From Azospirillum brasilense (GTDB taxonomy: Bacteria > Pseudomonadota > Alphaproteobacteria > Azospirillales > Azospirillaceae), in assembly GCF_008365405.1 (NCBI RefSeq), contig NZ_QOKV01000006.1:186001-250000 (forward strand): a stretch of 64,000 nt of DNA. Reading direction: 5' to 3'. Positions within the stretch are counted from its first letter, which is position 1. Each line of letters starts with the position of its first letter. Made by a program: the position numbers and the translations under genes. Below the pieces are notes generated by a model that saw only the letters and a list, made by a program, of their open reading frames with translations, was not told where the DNA came from and ran no database searches. Shown piece after piece: positions 37,715 through 47,100 of this stretch.

Positions 37715-37873
37715 ATGGACCAATTGACGGCTCCGACCCTGTCGGAAATCCTGGACGAACCGATCATCGTCGCCCTGATGAAGCGGGATGGCATGACCGC
37801 CGAGACTCTGCGGCAGCTTCTCGAACAGGTCGGCCGCAATTTGCGCGACCGCGAGGAACGGCTGGCCGCCTGA
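37715..37873 (+). CDS. Small hypothetical protein
   Basis: A 52-residue protein (MDQLTAPTLSEILDEPII... ending RDREERLAA) with GGGAGGG upstream of the ATG. It is predicted helical, without signal or membrane segment. Its promoter region is strongly structured and it sits at the edge of a universal-stress-protein locus. Coding status rests on the ribosome site, promoter and composition. Confidence 0.6.
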   Translation: MDQLTAPTLSEILDEPIIVALMKRDGMTAETLRQLLEQVGRNLRDREERLAA

Positions 37874-37933
37874 TCGGCGGAATTGGGCGGCGGATCCGGA
37901 CAAGGCGGTCCGCCGTGCGTTGCTGGCCGGTCC

Positions 37934-38293
37934 TCAGCGGACGGAAACGACGCGGAAGGGGCGCTGCTCACCGTCATGTTCGGTGATGGAGATGTATTCC
38001 CCCTCGACCAGGGTGTGGCGGTCGAAGCGGAAGATCGTCTCGTCGTCGTCGCTGTCGTCGGCATCGTAATCGAACAGCCATCCCTTACCCCGATGGATGA
38101 GGTGGCCGGTCTGCTCGTCCTCGCCGCGCCAGAAGCGGCGGACCGTGCAGGCCGCCTTGTGGCCGCGCCATTCCTCCAAGTCGAGATGGCCGTCCGCGGT
38201 CAACGGGGCCTTGAACTCATAACCATGCTCAGCGCTGCCTTCCGGGTGGTCGGCGGTGCGGGCCAGTTCGAGGCGGATCGTCTTCAAGGGCAT
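37934..38293 (-). CDS. Conserved-looking hypothetical protein
   Basis: A 119-residue protein beginning MPLKTIRLELARTADHPEGS and containing YEFKAPLTADGHLDLEEWRG, CTVRRFWRGEDEQTGHLIHR and an acidic DYDADDSDDDE loop. The regular beta-strand pattern suggests a compact all-beta fold. ATG 38293 is preceded by AAAGGACG. No family name can be given. It lies in a set of small genes next to a universal stress protein gene, on the same strand. Confidence 0.7.
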   Translation of the reverse strand: MPLKTIRLELARTADHPEGSAEHGYEFKAPLTADGHLDLEEWRGHKAACTVRRFWRGEDEQTGHLIHRGKGWLFDYDADDSDDDETIFRFDRHTLVEGEYISITEHDGEQRPFRVVSVR

Positions 38294-38354
38294 TGGCGTT
38301 CGTCCTTTGGCTGGCAGCGGAGCAAGACAGCGCGTCGCTGTGGTCCGACGGTTG

Positions 38355-38379
38355 GGGGAGCGCGCCATTCGCGCTCCCC
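38355..38379 (-). terminator. Hairpin downstream of the small gene at 38530
   Basis: Perfect 10-base arms GGGGAGCGCG and CGCGCTCCCC with loop CCATT. A second hairpin, CGCACCG-TTA-CGGTGCG (38455-38471), is nearer to the 38530 stop. Neither has a strong T tract. Confidence 0.5.
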
Positions 38380-38529
38380 GCCGTCCCCCCGACGCGATCC
38401 CGCCAATGCCAACCGGACGGGGGGCCGGTTGTTCCGCACCTCCCCGCCCCCAGGCGCACCGTTACGGTGCGTGTGGGGCATTCCTTCCCATCGCCGTCTC
38501 GTGTTGCTGGCTCCCATCGCAAGTCCGGG

Positions 38530-38790
38530 CTACAGGGCCGGGTGCTGATGCACGAAGCCGTCCAGGACGACGGTCAACTGGCGGGCGTGAACGGTCTGCC
38601 CATGACTGCGGGCCCGGTCGATGTCCTCGCGGATGATGCGGGCGATCCGGCGGATGCCTTCGGCGTCGTGGGCAAGGCAGCAACCCAGTTCCACCGCCAG
38701 GATTTCCGGCAGATGCTCATGCTCCGCGATGGCGTCGATTTCCTCTTCGGTCAGATCGCTGAGCGCGATGCAATCGTCGATCGTCAACAT
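38530..38790 (-). CDS. Small conserved-looking hypothetical protein
   Basis: An 86-residue acidic helical protein (MLTIDDCIALSDLTEEEIDA, IAEHEHLPEILAVELG, ...VLDGFVHQHPAL). GGAAGGAACG precedes the ATG. The His/Glu-rich EHEHLPE motif is striking. Its position next to a universal stress protein suggests a stress link. No family assignment from sequence alone. Confidence 0.72.
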   Translation of the reverse strand: MLTIDDCIALSDLTEEEIDAIAEHEHLPEILAVELGCCLAHDAEGIRRIARIIREDIDRARSHGQTVHARQLTVVLDGFVHQHPAL

Positions 38791-38940
38791 GGCGCGTTCC
38801 TTCCCGATTGCCGGGCCTTGCCCGGACCGGAGTCCGGGTGGCCCTTGTGGTTGAAAACCATCGGCGTGGAGGGCGCCCGTCGTTGCGGCGCCGCGCGTCG
38901 GATCGGAGAAGCCCGGCCTTTCAAAAGAGAGGCCCTGTCG

Positions 38941-39807
38941 TCAGTGGGCCATCAGCACGGGCAGGCTGGCGTGATTCAGCACGTAGCGGGTCACGCCACC
39001 CAGGATCATTTCCCGCATCCGGCTGTGTCCGTAGCCCCCCATCACGAGGAGGTCGGACCCAAGCTCCGCGGCCTTGTTGATGATGGCTTGGCCGACGGGT
39101 TCCGATCCCGGCTTCAATATGGTTACCTGAACGTTAACACCATGCCAAGCGAGATATTGGGCAATGCGACGCCCTGTCGCAGCCTGGGTGTTCGATGTCT
39201 CGGCGGTCAACACATGAACGGTGTCGGCGCCGGTCAGGAAGGGCATCGCCCCGGTCAGGGCGCGCACCGATTCGGGGCTGCCGTTCCAGGCGAGCGCCAC
39301 TGTGCGCCCGATCTCTTCCGGCATCGTGGCAGGTGCCAACAGCAGCGGGCGGGCCGCCCCCAGCAGCGCGCTTTCCACCGTCGCGTAAGCCTGGGTGTTG
39401 CTGTCCAGAGTGGTGTGGGCGAAGACCAGCAGGTCGGCCAGCCGCCCTTCGCGGGGCACCACCTCCTCGACACGCCCCGTCTCCTCCCGCCACTGGGCGG
39501 TCGGCGCCTCGACTCCGGTTGGGATGTCGCGCAGTTCGATGCCCGCGGCACGGACCACGTCGTCGAAGGTGCGGCGGGCGGTGTGCAGGTGGGTCTTCGA
39601 CTCCCCTTCGGCGGCGCGCATGATCTCCTCGACCATCGCGCCGGACATGCCCTCGCCCAGCATGGGCACGGCGTCGCGCGGGTCCAGCGACACGAACAGG
39701 GCATCGATATGGGCGTCGAATTCGCGCGCGATCTTCAGCGCCGCGTTCAAAGCCACCGTGTCGCCGTCGAGGCCGGCCAGCGGCACAAGGATCGTCTTGA
39801 GTGACAT
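38941..39807 (-). CDS. Universal stress protein, two Usp domains
   Basis: A 288-residue protein with tandem Usp domains. Domain 1 spans about 1-145 (MSLKTILVPLAGLDGD...DLLVFAHTT). Domain 2 spans about 155-288 and carries the ATP-binding loop GGYGHSRMREMILGGVTRYV (G-x2-G-x9-G-T). Domain 1 lacks the loop. Such proteins act in stress survival and may bind ATP. It is upstream of two small minus-strand genes, likely a stress locus. Confidence 0.92.
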   Translation of the reverse strand: MSLKTILVPLAGLDGDTVALNAALKIAREFDAHIDALFVSLDPRDAVPMLGEGMSGAMVEEIMRAAEGESKTHLHTARRTFDDVVRAAGIELRDIPTGVEAPTAQWREETGRVEEVVPREGRLADLLVFAHTTLDSNTQAYATVESALLGAARPLLLAPATMPEEIGRTVALAWNGSPESVRALTGAMPFLTGADTVHVLTAETSNTQAATGRRIAQYLAWHGVNVQVTILKPGSEPVGQAIINKAAELGSDLLVMGGYGHSRMREMILGGVTRYVLNHASLPVLMAH

Positions 39808-39945
39808 GATCTCCCCCCGGGCCGTTTCCGCCGGCCCATCTTATGGACGGTGCCTGTCGGAACAGCGGCTGGATGCACCGTTTCCAGCGCCGCGCCGCCC
39901 GTATTCTAGACCATGAGGAACCGGCGGCGCCCGTTCCACCTGGAA

Positions 39946-41505
39946 TTACACCAGTCGCTCCAACACGGCCGCAAGCGTTTCCCCCGCATTCCTGCCAGCA
40001 TTCGTACGCAGCCACTCAAGCGGGCCCAGATCATAGACGTCCTGCCGCTCGGCCACTTCCGCCGTGGCGTCGGAGGCGTCGCCCCGGCGGGCGGCGATGC
40101 GGGCGACCCGCGTGTCCAAGGGCGCGTCCAACCAGATCCCGTCGAATCGCACGCCGACCTCCGTCGCAAGACGGGCGGCGGAGGACCTTTCCTCAGGACG
40201 GGCATGGACGGCATCCAGCACCACGCTGTGCCCGGCGGTCAGTAAGGTCCGCGCCCGTTCCAGCAGCCCGGCATAAACCTGCTCCGTCACCACCGTCGTG
40301 TAGGCGTCCGCGGGGAGCCGCTCGGCCTCCCCAACCCCGAACAGGCGCTTGCGCAGCGCGTCGGAGCGCAGGACCACGGCGCCCGGCGCCGCGCCCAGCG
40401 ACGGCGCCAGGGCGCGGGCCAGCCGGGTCTTGCCGGTGCCGGACAGGCCGCCGATGGCGACCAGCCGCGGCGGCGGGGGTTCCAACGCCGCGGCGGCTTG
40501 CTCCAGATAGACCAGGGCCTCCCGCTTCGACGACCGCGCCGCAACGTCGTCCGGGCGGAGCGCCGCCGTGGTGGCGGCGATCTTGGCACGGATGGCCGCC
40601 CTCACCGACAAGAACAGAGGCAGGAGCGCCAACGCGTCATAGTCCTCCGTTGCGTCCAGGCTGCGGTTGAGGAACGCGTTGCCGAGCGGACGAAGCGCCC
40701 GCCGCTCCAATTCCATCAGCAGAAAGGCGAGGTCGTAGGCGACATCGATGACCGCCAACCGCGCGTCGAACTCGATGCCGTCGAACAGCACCGGCTTTCC
40801 TTCGAGAAGCACGATGTTCCGCAGATGCAGGTCACCATGGCAGTGCCGGACGAAGCCACCCCGCCGCCGTTCCTCCAGCAACGGGCTCAGGCGCTTCAGC
40901 GCGTCCGCCGACCTTTGGGCCAACGATTCGACGCGCTCCGGAGGAAACAGGGATGGGTTGGCGCGCAGTTCGGCGATGTTGCCGTTCACCACCTCCCGCA
41001 TCGCCAGGGCCCCGCCGCCGTCGGGGCGCGGTTCCGCGGCCTTGTGAAAGGCGGTCACCGCGTCGGCCAGATCGCGAATCAGCTCGTCGTCGAGACCGCC
41101 CCGCTCCGCCACGCGGTCCAGCAGGGCGTCCTGTGGAAAGCGGCGCATCGCAACCAGCCAATCCAACGCCGCTCCACCCGCCGCACCCTCGCCACCGAAG
41201 GCCAGCGTCCCGTCCGCCCGCCGCACCACCGACTCCAGACCAAGATAAAGGGATGGCGCGGTTCGGCGATTCAGGCGCAACTCCTCCACGCATGCCGCAC
41301 GCCGCCGCTCGGCCGTCGAATAGTCGAGATAGGGGTAGCGGACCGCGCGCTTCAGCTTGTACGCCCGGTCGCCGGCCAGGAAAACGATGGCGGCATGGGT
41401 TTCGACACGCTCCACCGCTGCCCCCCCGTGGCTCGCCGGGTCGGCGAGGAAGGCTGCCACCATCGGCGTCGGGTCCTGTGCCGGATCGGAAGCGGCGTGC
41501 TGCAT
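39946..41505 (-). CDS. Bifunctional aminoglycoside-phosphotransferase-like / P-loop kinase protein
   Basis: A 519-residue protein. The N-terminal part (about 1-330) is an APH/choline-kinase-type domain with RHCHGDLHLRNIVL (catalytic Asp) and PVLFDGIEFD. The C-terminal P-loop kinase (about 340-519) has the Walker A motif GGLSGTGKT, with Lys359. This fusion is a known family of uncharacterised AAA/kinase proteins, possibly acting on small metabolites. No drug resistance is implied by the family name. Confidence 0.85.
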   Translation of the reverse strand: MQHAASDPAQDPTPMVAAFLADPASHGGAAVERVETHAAIVFLAGDRAYKLKRAVRYPYLDYSTAERRRAACVEELRLNRRTAPSLYLGLESVVRRADGTLAFGGEGAAGGAALDWLVAMRRFPQDALLDRVAERGGLDDELIRDLADAVTAFHKAAEPRPDGGGALAMREVVNGNIAELRANPSLFPPERVESLAQRSADALKRLSPLLEERRRGGFVRHCHGDLHLRNIVLLEGKPVLFDGIEFDARLAVIDVAYDLAFLLMELERRALRPLGNAFLNRSLDATEDYDALALLPLFLSVRAAIRAKIAATTAALRPDDVAARSSKREALVYLEQAAAALEPPPPRLVAIGGLSGTGKTRLARALAPSLGAAPGAVVLRSDALRKRLFGVGEAERLPADAYTTVVTEQVYAGLLERARTLLTAGHSVVLDAVHARPEERSSAARLATEVGVRFDGIWLDAPLDTRVARIAARRGDASDATAEVAERQDVYDLGPLEWLRTNAGRNAGETLAAVLERLV

Positions 41506-41631
41506 GACCGCAGTCTAACATGCTCCATGCTCCCCGAAGACCTCCGCCAACCGCCTAGGCCTTCGCAAACAGGGCAGCCCTCCCACCATTGACGCGGGGG
41601 GCGGCGCGCACGACATCTGGGAGTAGCACCG

Positions 41632-41667
41632 TTACGCGCTTGCGCGGGGGTGCGGTGCAACGCGTAA
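41632..41667. repeat. Inverted repeat between divergent genes
   Basis: TTACGCG (41632-41638) and CGCGTAA (41661-41667) are perfect arms separated by 22 bases, in the 245-base spacer upstream of both the kinase and the PagL-like gene. Confidence 0.4.
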
Positions 41668-41750
41668 TGCCACGACCGCGCCGACATCGGACGCGGTAGG
41701 CTGGAGCAGCCGGAGTAGGACGGTCAACGATCGATCGGGAGCAGGCCGCC

Positions 41751-42326
41751 GTGCGTCATGGGACCTCGTGCCTCTGTCTGGTGATTGCCGCGGCGGGCCT
41801 CGCGCTCTCCGCTTCCGCAGGCGCACAGACCCTGGCGATGCCGGACGACCGGATCGGCAACTGGAAGATCGGCGGCCTCGCCTACAGTGTGGGAGAGGCG
41901 CCGGACACCAAGGTGTCCGACCTGCACAACAAGATCCGCATCGGCTCCTCCCTTCTGCCAAAGCTCGACGGCTATGCGGAGGTGCGCCCTTGGGTGTCGC
42001 TCGGCCCCAGCGCGCCGGACGGCAGCCTGCACGGCATGGGCGGCATCCTGATCGACGTTCCGCTCGGGGGGTCCTCCTTTGTCTTCACGCCCAGCCTCGG
42101 TGCCGGAACCCTGCCGGTCACCCCTCGCGACCCGGCGTCGTCGGGCAGCGTGGTGGAGTTCCGCTCCCAGCTCGAACTCGGCTATCAGTTCGAGAACAAG
42201 GCCCGCTTCAGCTTGGGCTACAGCCGCATCGACACCAGCGGCCCTGCCGCGGACGCCGCCGCACCGGCCAACAACGTGTTCGGATTCTATTACCGCATGC
42301 CGTTCGGAGCCTTCACCGGACGCTGA
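41751..42326 (+). CDS. PagL-like outer-membrane barrel (acyloxyacyl hydrolase family), probably non-catalytic
   Basis: A 191-residue protein with a signal peptide (about 1-26, ending ASAGAQ) and beta-strand-rich sequence. FVFTPSLGAG, VVEFRSQLELGYQFENKARF and the C-terminal FGFYYRMPFG follow the pattern of lipid A 3-O-deacylases (PagL). Where the active enzymes have a His-x-Ser-Asn motif, this protein reads SLGYSRIDTSG, and the downstream Glu is also absent. The GTG start at 41751 follows GGGAGCAGG, with no in-frame ATG nearby. It may be structural or have changed function. Confidence 0.7.
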   Translation: MRHGTSCLCLVIAAAGLALSASAGAQTLAMPDDRIGNWKIGGLAYSVGEAPDTKVSDLHNKIRIGSSLLPKLDGYAEVRPWVSLGPSAPDGSLHGMGGILIDVPLGGSSFVFTPSLGAGTLPVTPRDPASSGSVVEFRSQLELGYQFENKARFSLGYSRIDTSGPAADAAAPANNVFGFYYRMPFGAFTGR

Positions 42327-42488
42327 GAATCCGCCAGCTCTTTTGCAGTGCAATAAAACCATCCGCGAATCACTTGGTGTTTCTTCTGTCGCGGAGGCTG
42401 AGCAAAAGGGTTGGCAATACTCGTCTTAACCACTTATTAATGACGGCTGGTTCTATTGACCTCGGGGACCAACGCCGGGGATTCGATC

Positions 42489-43031
42489 ATGGCCAAGCGC
42501 AAGACCGCCACCGCAAAGACCGTCGAAGCCGCTCCGTCGCCTGAAGCGGCCGAAGCGCTCGCCACCGACACCGGGGCGGAAATCGTCCTGAACACCAACT
42601 TCGCGGCCATCGAACAGGATGCGGTCGCGTTGCTGCACGCCGCCAGCCTGCTCGTCGAAGCCGACACGCCGGAAAAGGCGAATCACGCGCTCGACCACAA
42701 TCTGCGCCTCTGGGTCGCCATCAAGACGGTGCTCAAGAACGAGGAAAACACGCTGGAGTCCGAGGTCAAGGCGAACCTGCGCAACCTTGCGCAGTATGTC
42801 ACCGACACCACCATGGAAGCCACCCGGGGCTCCATCGAGGCGCGCAAGCTGGTGTCGCTGTCGCGCATCAACATGCACATCGCCGAGGGTCTTCTGCAGG
42901 GCCAGAAGAGCCGCATGGTTCAGGAGCGCGCCTATGAGATCTGGGAACGCGAGGGTCGCCCGGACGGCCACGAGATGGACCATTGGTTGCGGGCCGAAGG
43001 CGAAATCGCCGAGTTGCTGAACAACCGCTGA
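42489..43031 (+). CDS. FlaF-like domain fused to DUF2934
   Basis: A 180-residue protein. After a Lys/Ala-rich N-terminus, residues about 47-137 follow the FlaF pattern (ALDHNLRLWVAIKTVLKN, NLRNLAQYVTDTTM, LVSLSRINMHIAEGLLQG). FlaF regulates flagellin synthesis in alphaproteobacteria. Residues about 142-174 match DUF2934 (RAYEIWEREGRPDGHEMDHW, LRAEGEI). No flagellar gene is near. ATG 42489 has GGGGA 8 bases upstream. An AT-rich promoter-like stretch lies before it, with TTGGCA and TATTAA 18 bases apart. Function may be flagellin regulation or an exaptation of the FlaF fold. Confidence 0.8.
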   Translation: MAKRKTATAKTVEAAPSPEAAEALATDTGAEIVLNTNFAAIEQDAVALLHAASLLVEADTPEKANHALDHNLRLWVAIKTVLKNEENTLESEVKANLRNLAQYVTDTTMEATRGSIEARKLVSLSRINMHIAEGLLQGQKSRMVQERAYEIWEREGRPDGHEMDHWLRAEGEIAELLNNR

Positions 43032-43146
43032 CGACGCGCGGACCGGCCGGATCGGTGTCTCACCGCAATCCGGCCATTCCTTCAGGACATGACCATCCGT
43101 GTCGCGGCAACGTGACGCGGGTGGTTGCAGTTGATAGCATCCGGGC

Positions 43147-44109
43147 GTGACCGCGCCCCCCCTCTCCCCCGCCCCCGCCCGTCCCGCGACGCCCCGCCAC
43201 ATCCGCGTGGAGAACATACCGCTCGGCATCGTCATGATGCTGGGGTCGGTGCTGCTCTTCTCCGTGATGAACGTGCTGGTGAAGCTGCTCTCGGAGACGT
43301 ACCCCGTCATCGAGGTGACCTTCTTCCGCAACGCCATGGCCCTGATTCCCGTGGCGGTGGTCATCTCGCTCCAGGGCGGCTGGATCAACAGCCTGCGCAC
43401 CGAACGCCCGATGGGCCATGTCTGGCGCTCGGTCGTCGGGCTGACCGCGATGTCGCTGACCTTCTGGTCCTTCAGTTTGCTGCCGCTGGGGGACGCGGTG
43501 GCGCTGAACTTCTCGGCCCCGCTGTTCCTCACCGCCCTGTCGGTGCCGCTGCTCGGCGAGAAGGTGGGCATCCACCGGTGGAGCGCGGTGCTGGTCGGCT
43601 TCGTCGGCGTTCTCATCATGGTGCGGCCGTCGGGCGAGATGCTGACGCATCTGGGCGCTCTGGTCGCGCTCGGCGCCGCCTTCTGCCAGTCCTTCGCGAT
43701 GGTGGCGATCCGCCAGCTCAGCAAGACCGAGCACGCCAACACCATCGTCTTCTACTTCACGGCCATCACCACCCTGATCCTGGCGCTGGTCATGCCGTTC
43801 GTGTGGATCACCCCGCACAACCTGACCGACCTCGCCCTGCTGTCGGCCACCGGCGTGCTCGGCGGCGGCGCCCAGCTGTTCCTGACGCGGGCCTATTCGC
43901 TGGCCCCGGCGGCCGTGGTGGCGCCTTTCAACTACGCCGCGCTGCTGTGGGCCGTTCTGTTCGGCTGGATGCTGTGGGGCGAGATGCCCACCCTGCACAT
44001 GGTGCTGGGAGCCGCCGTGGTGGCGGTCAGCGGCCTGTACATCCTGCACCGCGAAACCCGCCGCCGTCTGCCGCCCACCCCGCCCGCGATGAGCGGGGGC
44101 GGCGACTGA
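43147..44109 (+). CDS. EamA/DMT-family transporter
   Basis: A 320-residue, ten-segment membrane protein with two EamA repeats (MMLGSVLLFSVMNVLVKLL, VEVTFFRNAMALIP; VVAPFNYAALLWAVLFGWM). The GTG start at 43147 has a weak ribosome site; an in-frame GTG at 43207 is an alternative. Substrate unknown. It is convergent with the hybrid kinase gene. Confidence 0.85.
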   Translation: MTAPPLSPAPARPATPRHIRVENIPLGIVMMLGSVLLFSVMNVLVKLLSETYPVIEVTFFRNAMALIPVAVVISLQGGWINSLRTERPMGHVWRSVVGLTAMSLTFWSFSLLPLGDAVALNFSAPLFLTALSVPLLGEKVGIHRWSAVLVGFVGVLIMVRPSGEMLTHLGALVALGAAFCQSFAMVAIRQLSKTEHANTIVFYFTAITTLILALVMPFVWITPHNLTDLALLSATGVLGGGAQLFLTRAYSLAPAAVVAPFNYAALLWAVLFGWMLWGEMPTLHMVLGAAVVAVSGLYILHRETRRRLPPTPPAMSGGGD

Positions 44110-44120
44110 CCGCCCAGGAC

Positions 44121-44162
44121 TGTCGGATTCATTCTGTCGGATTCATTCTGCCGGCCTCATTC
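44121..44162. repeat. Three 14-base tandem repeats at gene ends
   Basis: TGTCGGATTCATTC twice exactly (44121-44148), then the degenerate TGCCGGCCTCATTC (44149-44162), which includes the stop codon of the hybrid kinase. Confidence 0.8.
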
Positions 44163-47100
44163 CGCCGGTTGCAGGGAGCGCTCCATGGCTCCGGCGAGTT
44201 GGCGCGGGGTCACCGGCTTGTGCATCAGGCCGAAACCGTGGCGCACGGCGTCGCGCTGGCACTCCGGACCGGTTTCCCCGGTCACGATGATCGCCGGGAT
44301 GTCGGCGTCGAACAGCCGGCGGATGTCTAGGATGGCGTCGGTGCCGACCTTGCCTTCACGCAGGCGGTAGTCGGCGATGATGATGTCGGGCTTGCGGCTG
44401 ACCGAGCGCAGCTTGTCCACAGCCTGCTCCCCCGAACCGGCGATCAGCACCTCGTACCCCCACTCGCGCAGAATGGCCTGAAGGCCCAGCAGCACAATGG
44501 CGTCGTCGTCGACGACCATGGCCAACCGCTCATCACCGCTCGCCGACGCCGTGGGCGTCGCAACCATCGTCTCGATGGGCTTCGGAGTCTCGCCCAACGG
44601 CACCTCGATAATGAAGACCGACCCCGCGCCGGGCGTGGAGCGGACGGTCACCGGATGGTCCAGAAGCTGCCCGATGCGCTGAACGATGGCGAGGCCCAGC
44701 CCAAGTCCCTGGCTGCGGTCGCGCTCCGGGTTGCCGACCTGATGGAACTCCTCGAAGATTCGGGGCAGATGCTCTTCGGAAATGCCGATGCCGGTGTCGG
44801 AAACCGTTATCCGCATCCGCCCGCCGACGGCCGTGCAGGCGATGGCGATGCTGCCCCGCTCCGTGTAGCGGATGGCGTTCTCCACGAGGTTGCGGATCAT
44901 CCGGCCCAGCAAGACGCGGTCGGAGCGGATGCTCAGCGGACACCCCTCCATCGTCCAGTCGAGCCCCTTGCCACGGGCCACCGGGGCATAGCCCGCCGCG
45001 ATGTGGTCGAGCAGCAGCGCCACCGGAAAATCCTCCAGCGTCGGCTTGACCACCCCGGCGTCCAGGCGCGACACGTCGAGCAGGCTGTCCAGCAACCCCT
45101 TCAGCGCGTCCAGCCCGCTTTCGAGATGGCGCAGCGCCTTCATCCCCTTCTCGCCATGGACATGACCGTGCAGCGCGCCGGAGAACAGGAACAGCGACTG
45201 CATCGGCTGACGAAGGTCGTGGCTGGCCGAGGCGAGGAACTTGGACTTGGACAGGGCGGCCCGTTCCGCCTCCTCCTTGGCGCGGCGCAGGGCGTCCTCG
45301 GCCTCCAGCCGGTCGGTCACGTCGGTGTTGGTGCCGAACCACAGCACGACGGCGCCGGCGGAATCGCGCACCGGCAACGCCCGCGACAGGAACCAGCGGA
45401 AGGCACCGTCCCGTCCGGCCATGGGAAAGGTGTCCTCCCACGGATCCCCGGTCTGGAAGGAGCGCTGAAGGCTGGCCGTGACGCGTTCGGCATGCTCGGC
45501 GGGAAGGATGCCATCCCACAGCCGCCCCGATGCGGCGTCCGCGCCCTCGACGCCCGTGTAGTCGTACCAGCGCTGATTGTACCAGAAGATGCGCCCGTCC
45601 GGACGGGCCATCCAGGCAAGCTGCGGAATGGAATCCGCCAGCGTGCGGAATCGCAAGCCCACTTCCTCCGCCTCTTCCTTGGCCGCCTGCATGGCGTTGC
45701 GCGCCTCGAAGATGTCGGTGATGTCGGTGGAGGTGCCGAACCAGCGCTCATCTCCGGTTTCCGGATCGACGATCGCCAGGGCGCGCTGCTTGAACCAGCG
45801 ATAGGTGCCATCGGCGCTGCGGATGCGCGCCTCCGTGTCGAAGACCACCCCTTGAGCGACAGCCTGGGTCCAGACGGCGAGAATCCGCTCCTGATCGTCG
45901 GGATGAATGGAGCTGGTCCAGCCGAAGCCCTGGGCCGACGTCTCCGTCTGGCCGGTGTAGGCCAGCCATTGCCGGCTCAGAAAATCGCCGCTGCCGTCCG
46001 GCCGGCAGGTCCAGACCATCTGCGGCAGCGCTTCCAGGAGCGTGCGGTAGCGGTGCTCGCTGGCGCGCAGGGCCGCCTCCGCCGCGCGGTGGGCGGACAC
46101 GTCGCGGAAGTAGATGGACAGGCCGCCGCCCGCCTGCGGATAGACGTTGAACATGGTCCAGCGCTGGAAGATGCCGGACAGCGCCTCGAACTCGCGCGGC
46201 TGCTGGTCGGCCATGGCGGCCTCGAAGCTGCGGATGATGGTGTTGCCCGCGACATCGGGAAAGAGGTCCAACAGGCAGCGCCCGACAAGGTCGTCGCGTG
46301 GGCGCTCGAACATCTCCTGGGCGCGCTTGTTCACGTAGGTGATCCGCCAGTCGCGGTCGATGGCGTAGAAGGCGTCGCCGATGCTCTCCAGGATCTGGTT
46401 CGCCTGCTCCACCGCGCGTTCCAGCGCCCGTTCGGCGAGCAGGCGCTTGCTGATGTCCTGGAAGTAGACGGCCAATCCGGCGGAGGACGGAAAAACCCGC
46501 AGGAAGAGCCAGACGCCGAGCGGCGCGAAATAGGCCTCGAACTCGTCGGGATGACGATCCCTCATGGCGAGGTGCAGGCGGTCCCACAGCACCGTTCCCA
46601 TGGCGTCGGGAAAGGCCTCCCACAAACGCTGTCCGGTCAGGTCGCTGCTGCCGCCCATCAGGCCGCGCGCGCGTCCGTTCATGTAGACGATGCGCCAGGA
46701 TCGGTTGACCTCGTAGACGCCGTCCGTCGTGCTTTCCAGAATGGCGTGGGATCGCCGGTCGGCCTCCGCCGCGGCCTCCGCCACCCGCGCGCGCCGCTCC
46801 GCCGCCTCGCGCCGGTCGTGGGAGCGGGCAAGGGCCCAGGCGACCAGCGCCGCCACCGCCAGCGCGCCCAGCCCGCCGCCGGCGACCGCGTAGACCGTGC
46901 GCCGCGCCGCCGCCTGGATCGGCTCGGCCGGCGTGCCGAGCGCCAGGAGCCAGCCGGGCGCCGCCACGGAGCCGGCTTTCGCCGACAGCACCTCCTGCCC
47001 CTGCTGGGAACGGGACAGGAAAAACTCGTCGCCGATCTTCAGCGCCTGGGCAAGAGACTCGTGCGCCGGCTTTCCGACCGCCGGATCGAAGGCCGTTTCG

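Noticed and set aside
39946..41505. Aminoglycoside resistance gene
   Set aside because: The APH-like domain is fused to a P-loop kinase, a family of unknown metabolic role; there is no resistance context.
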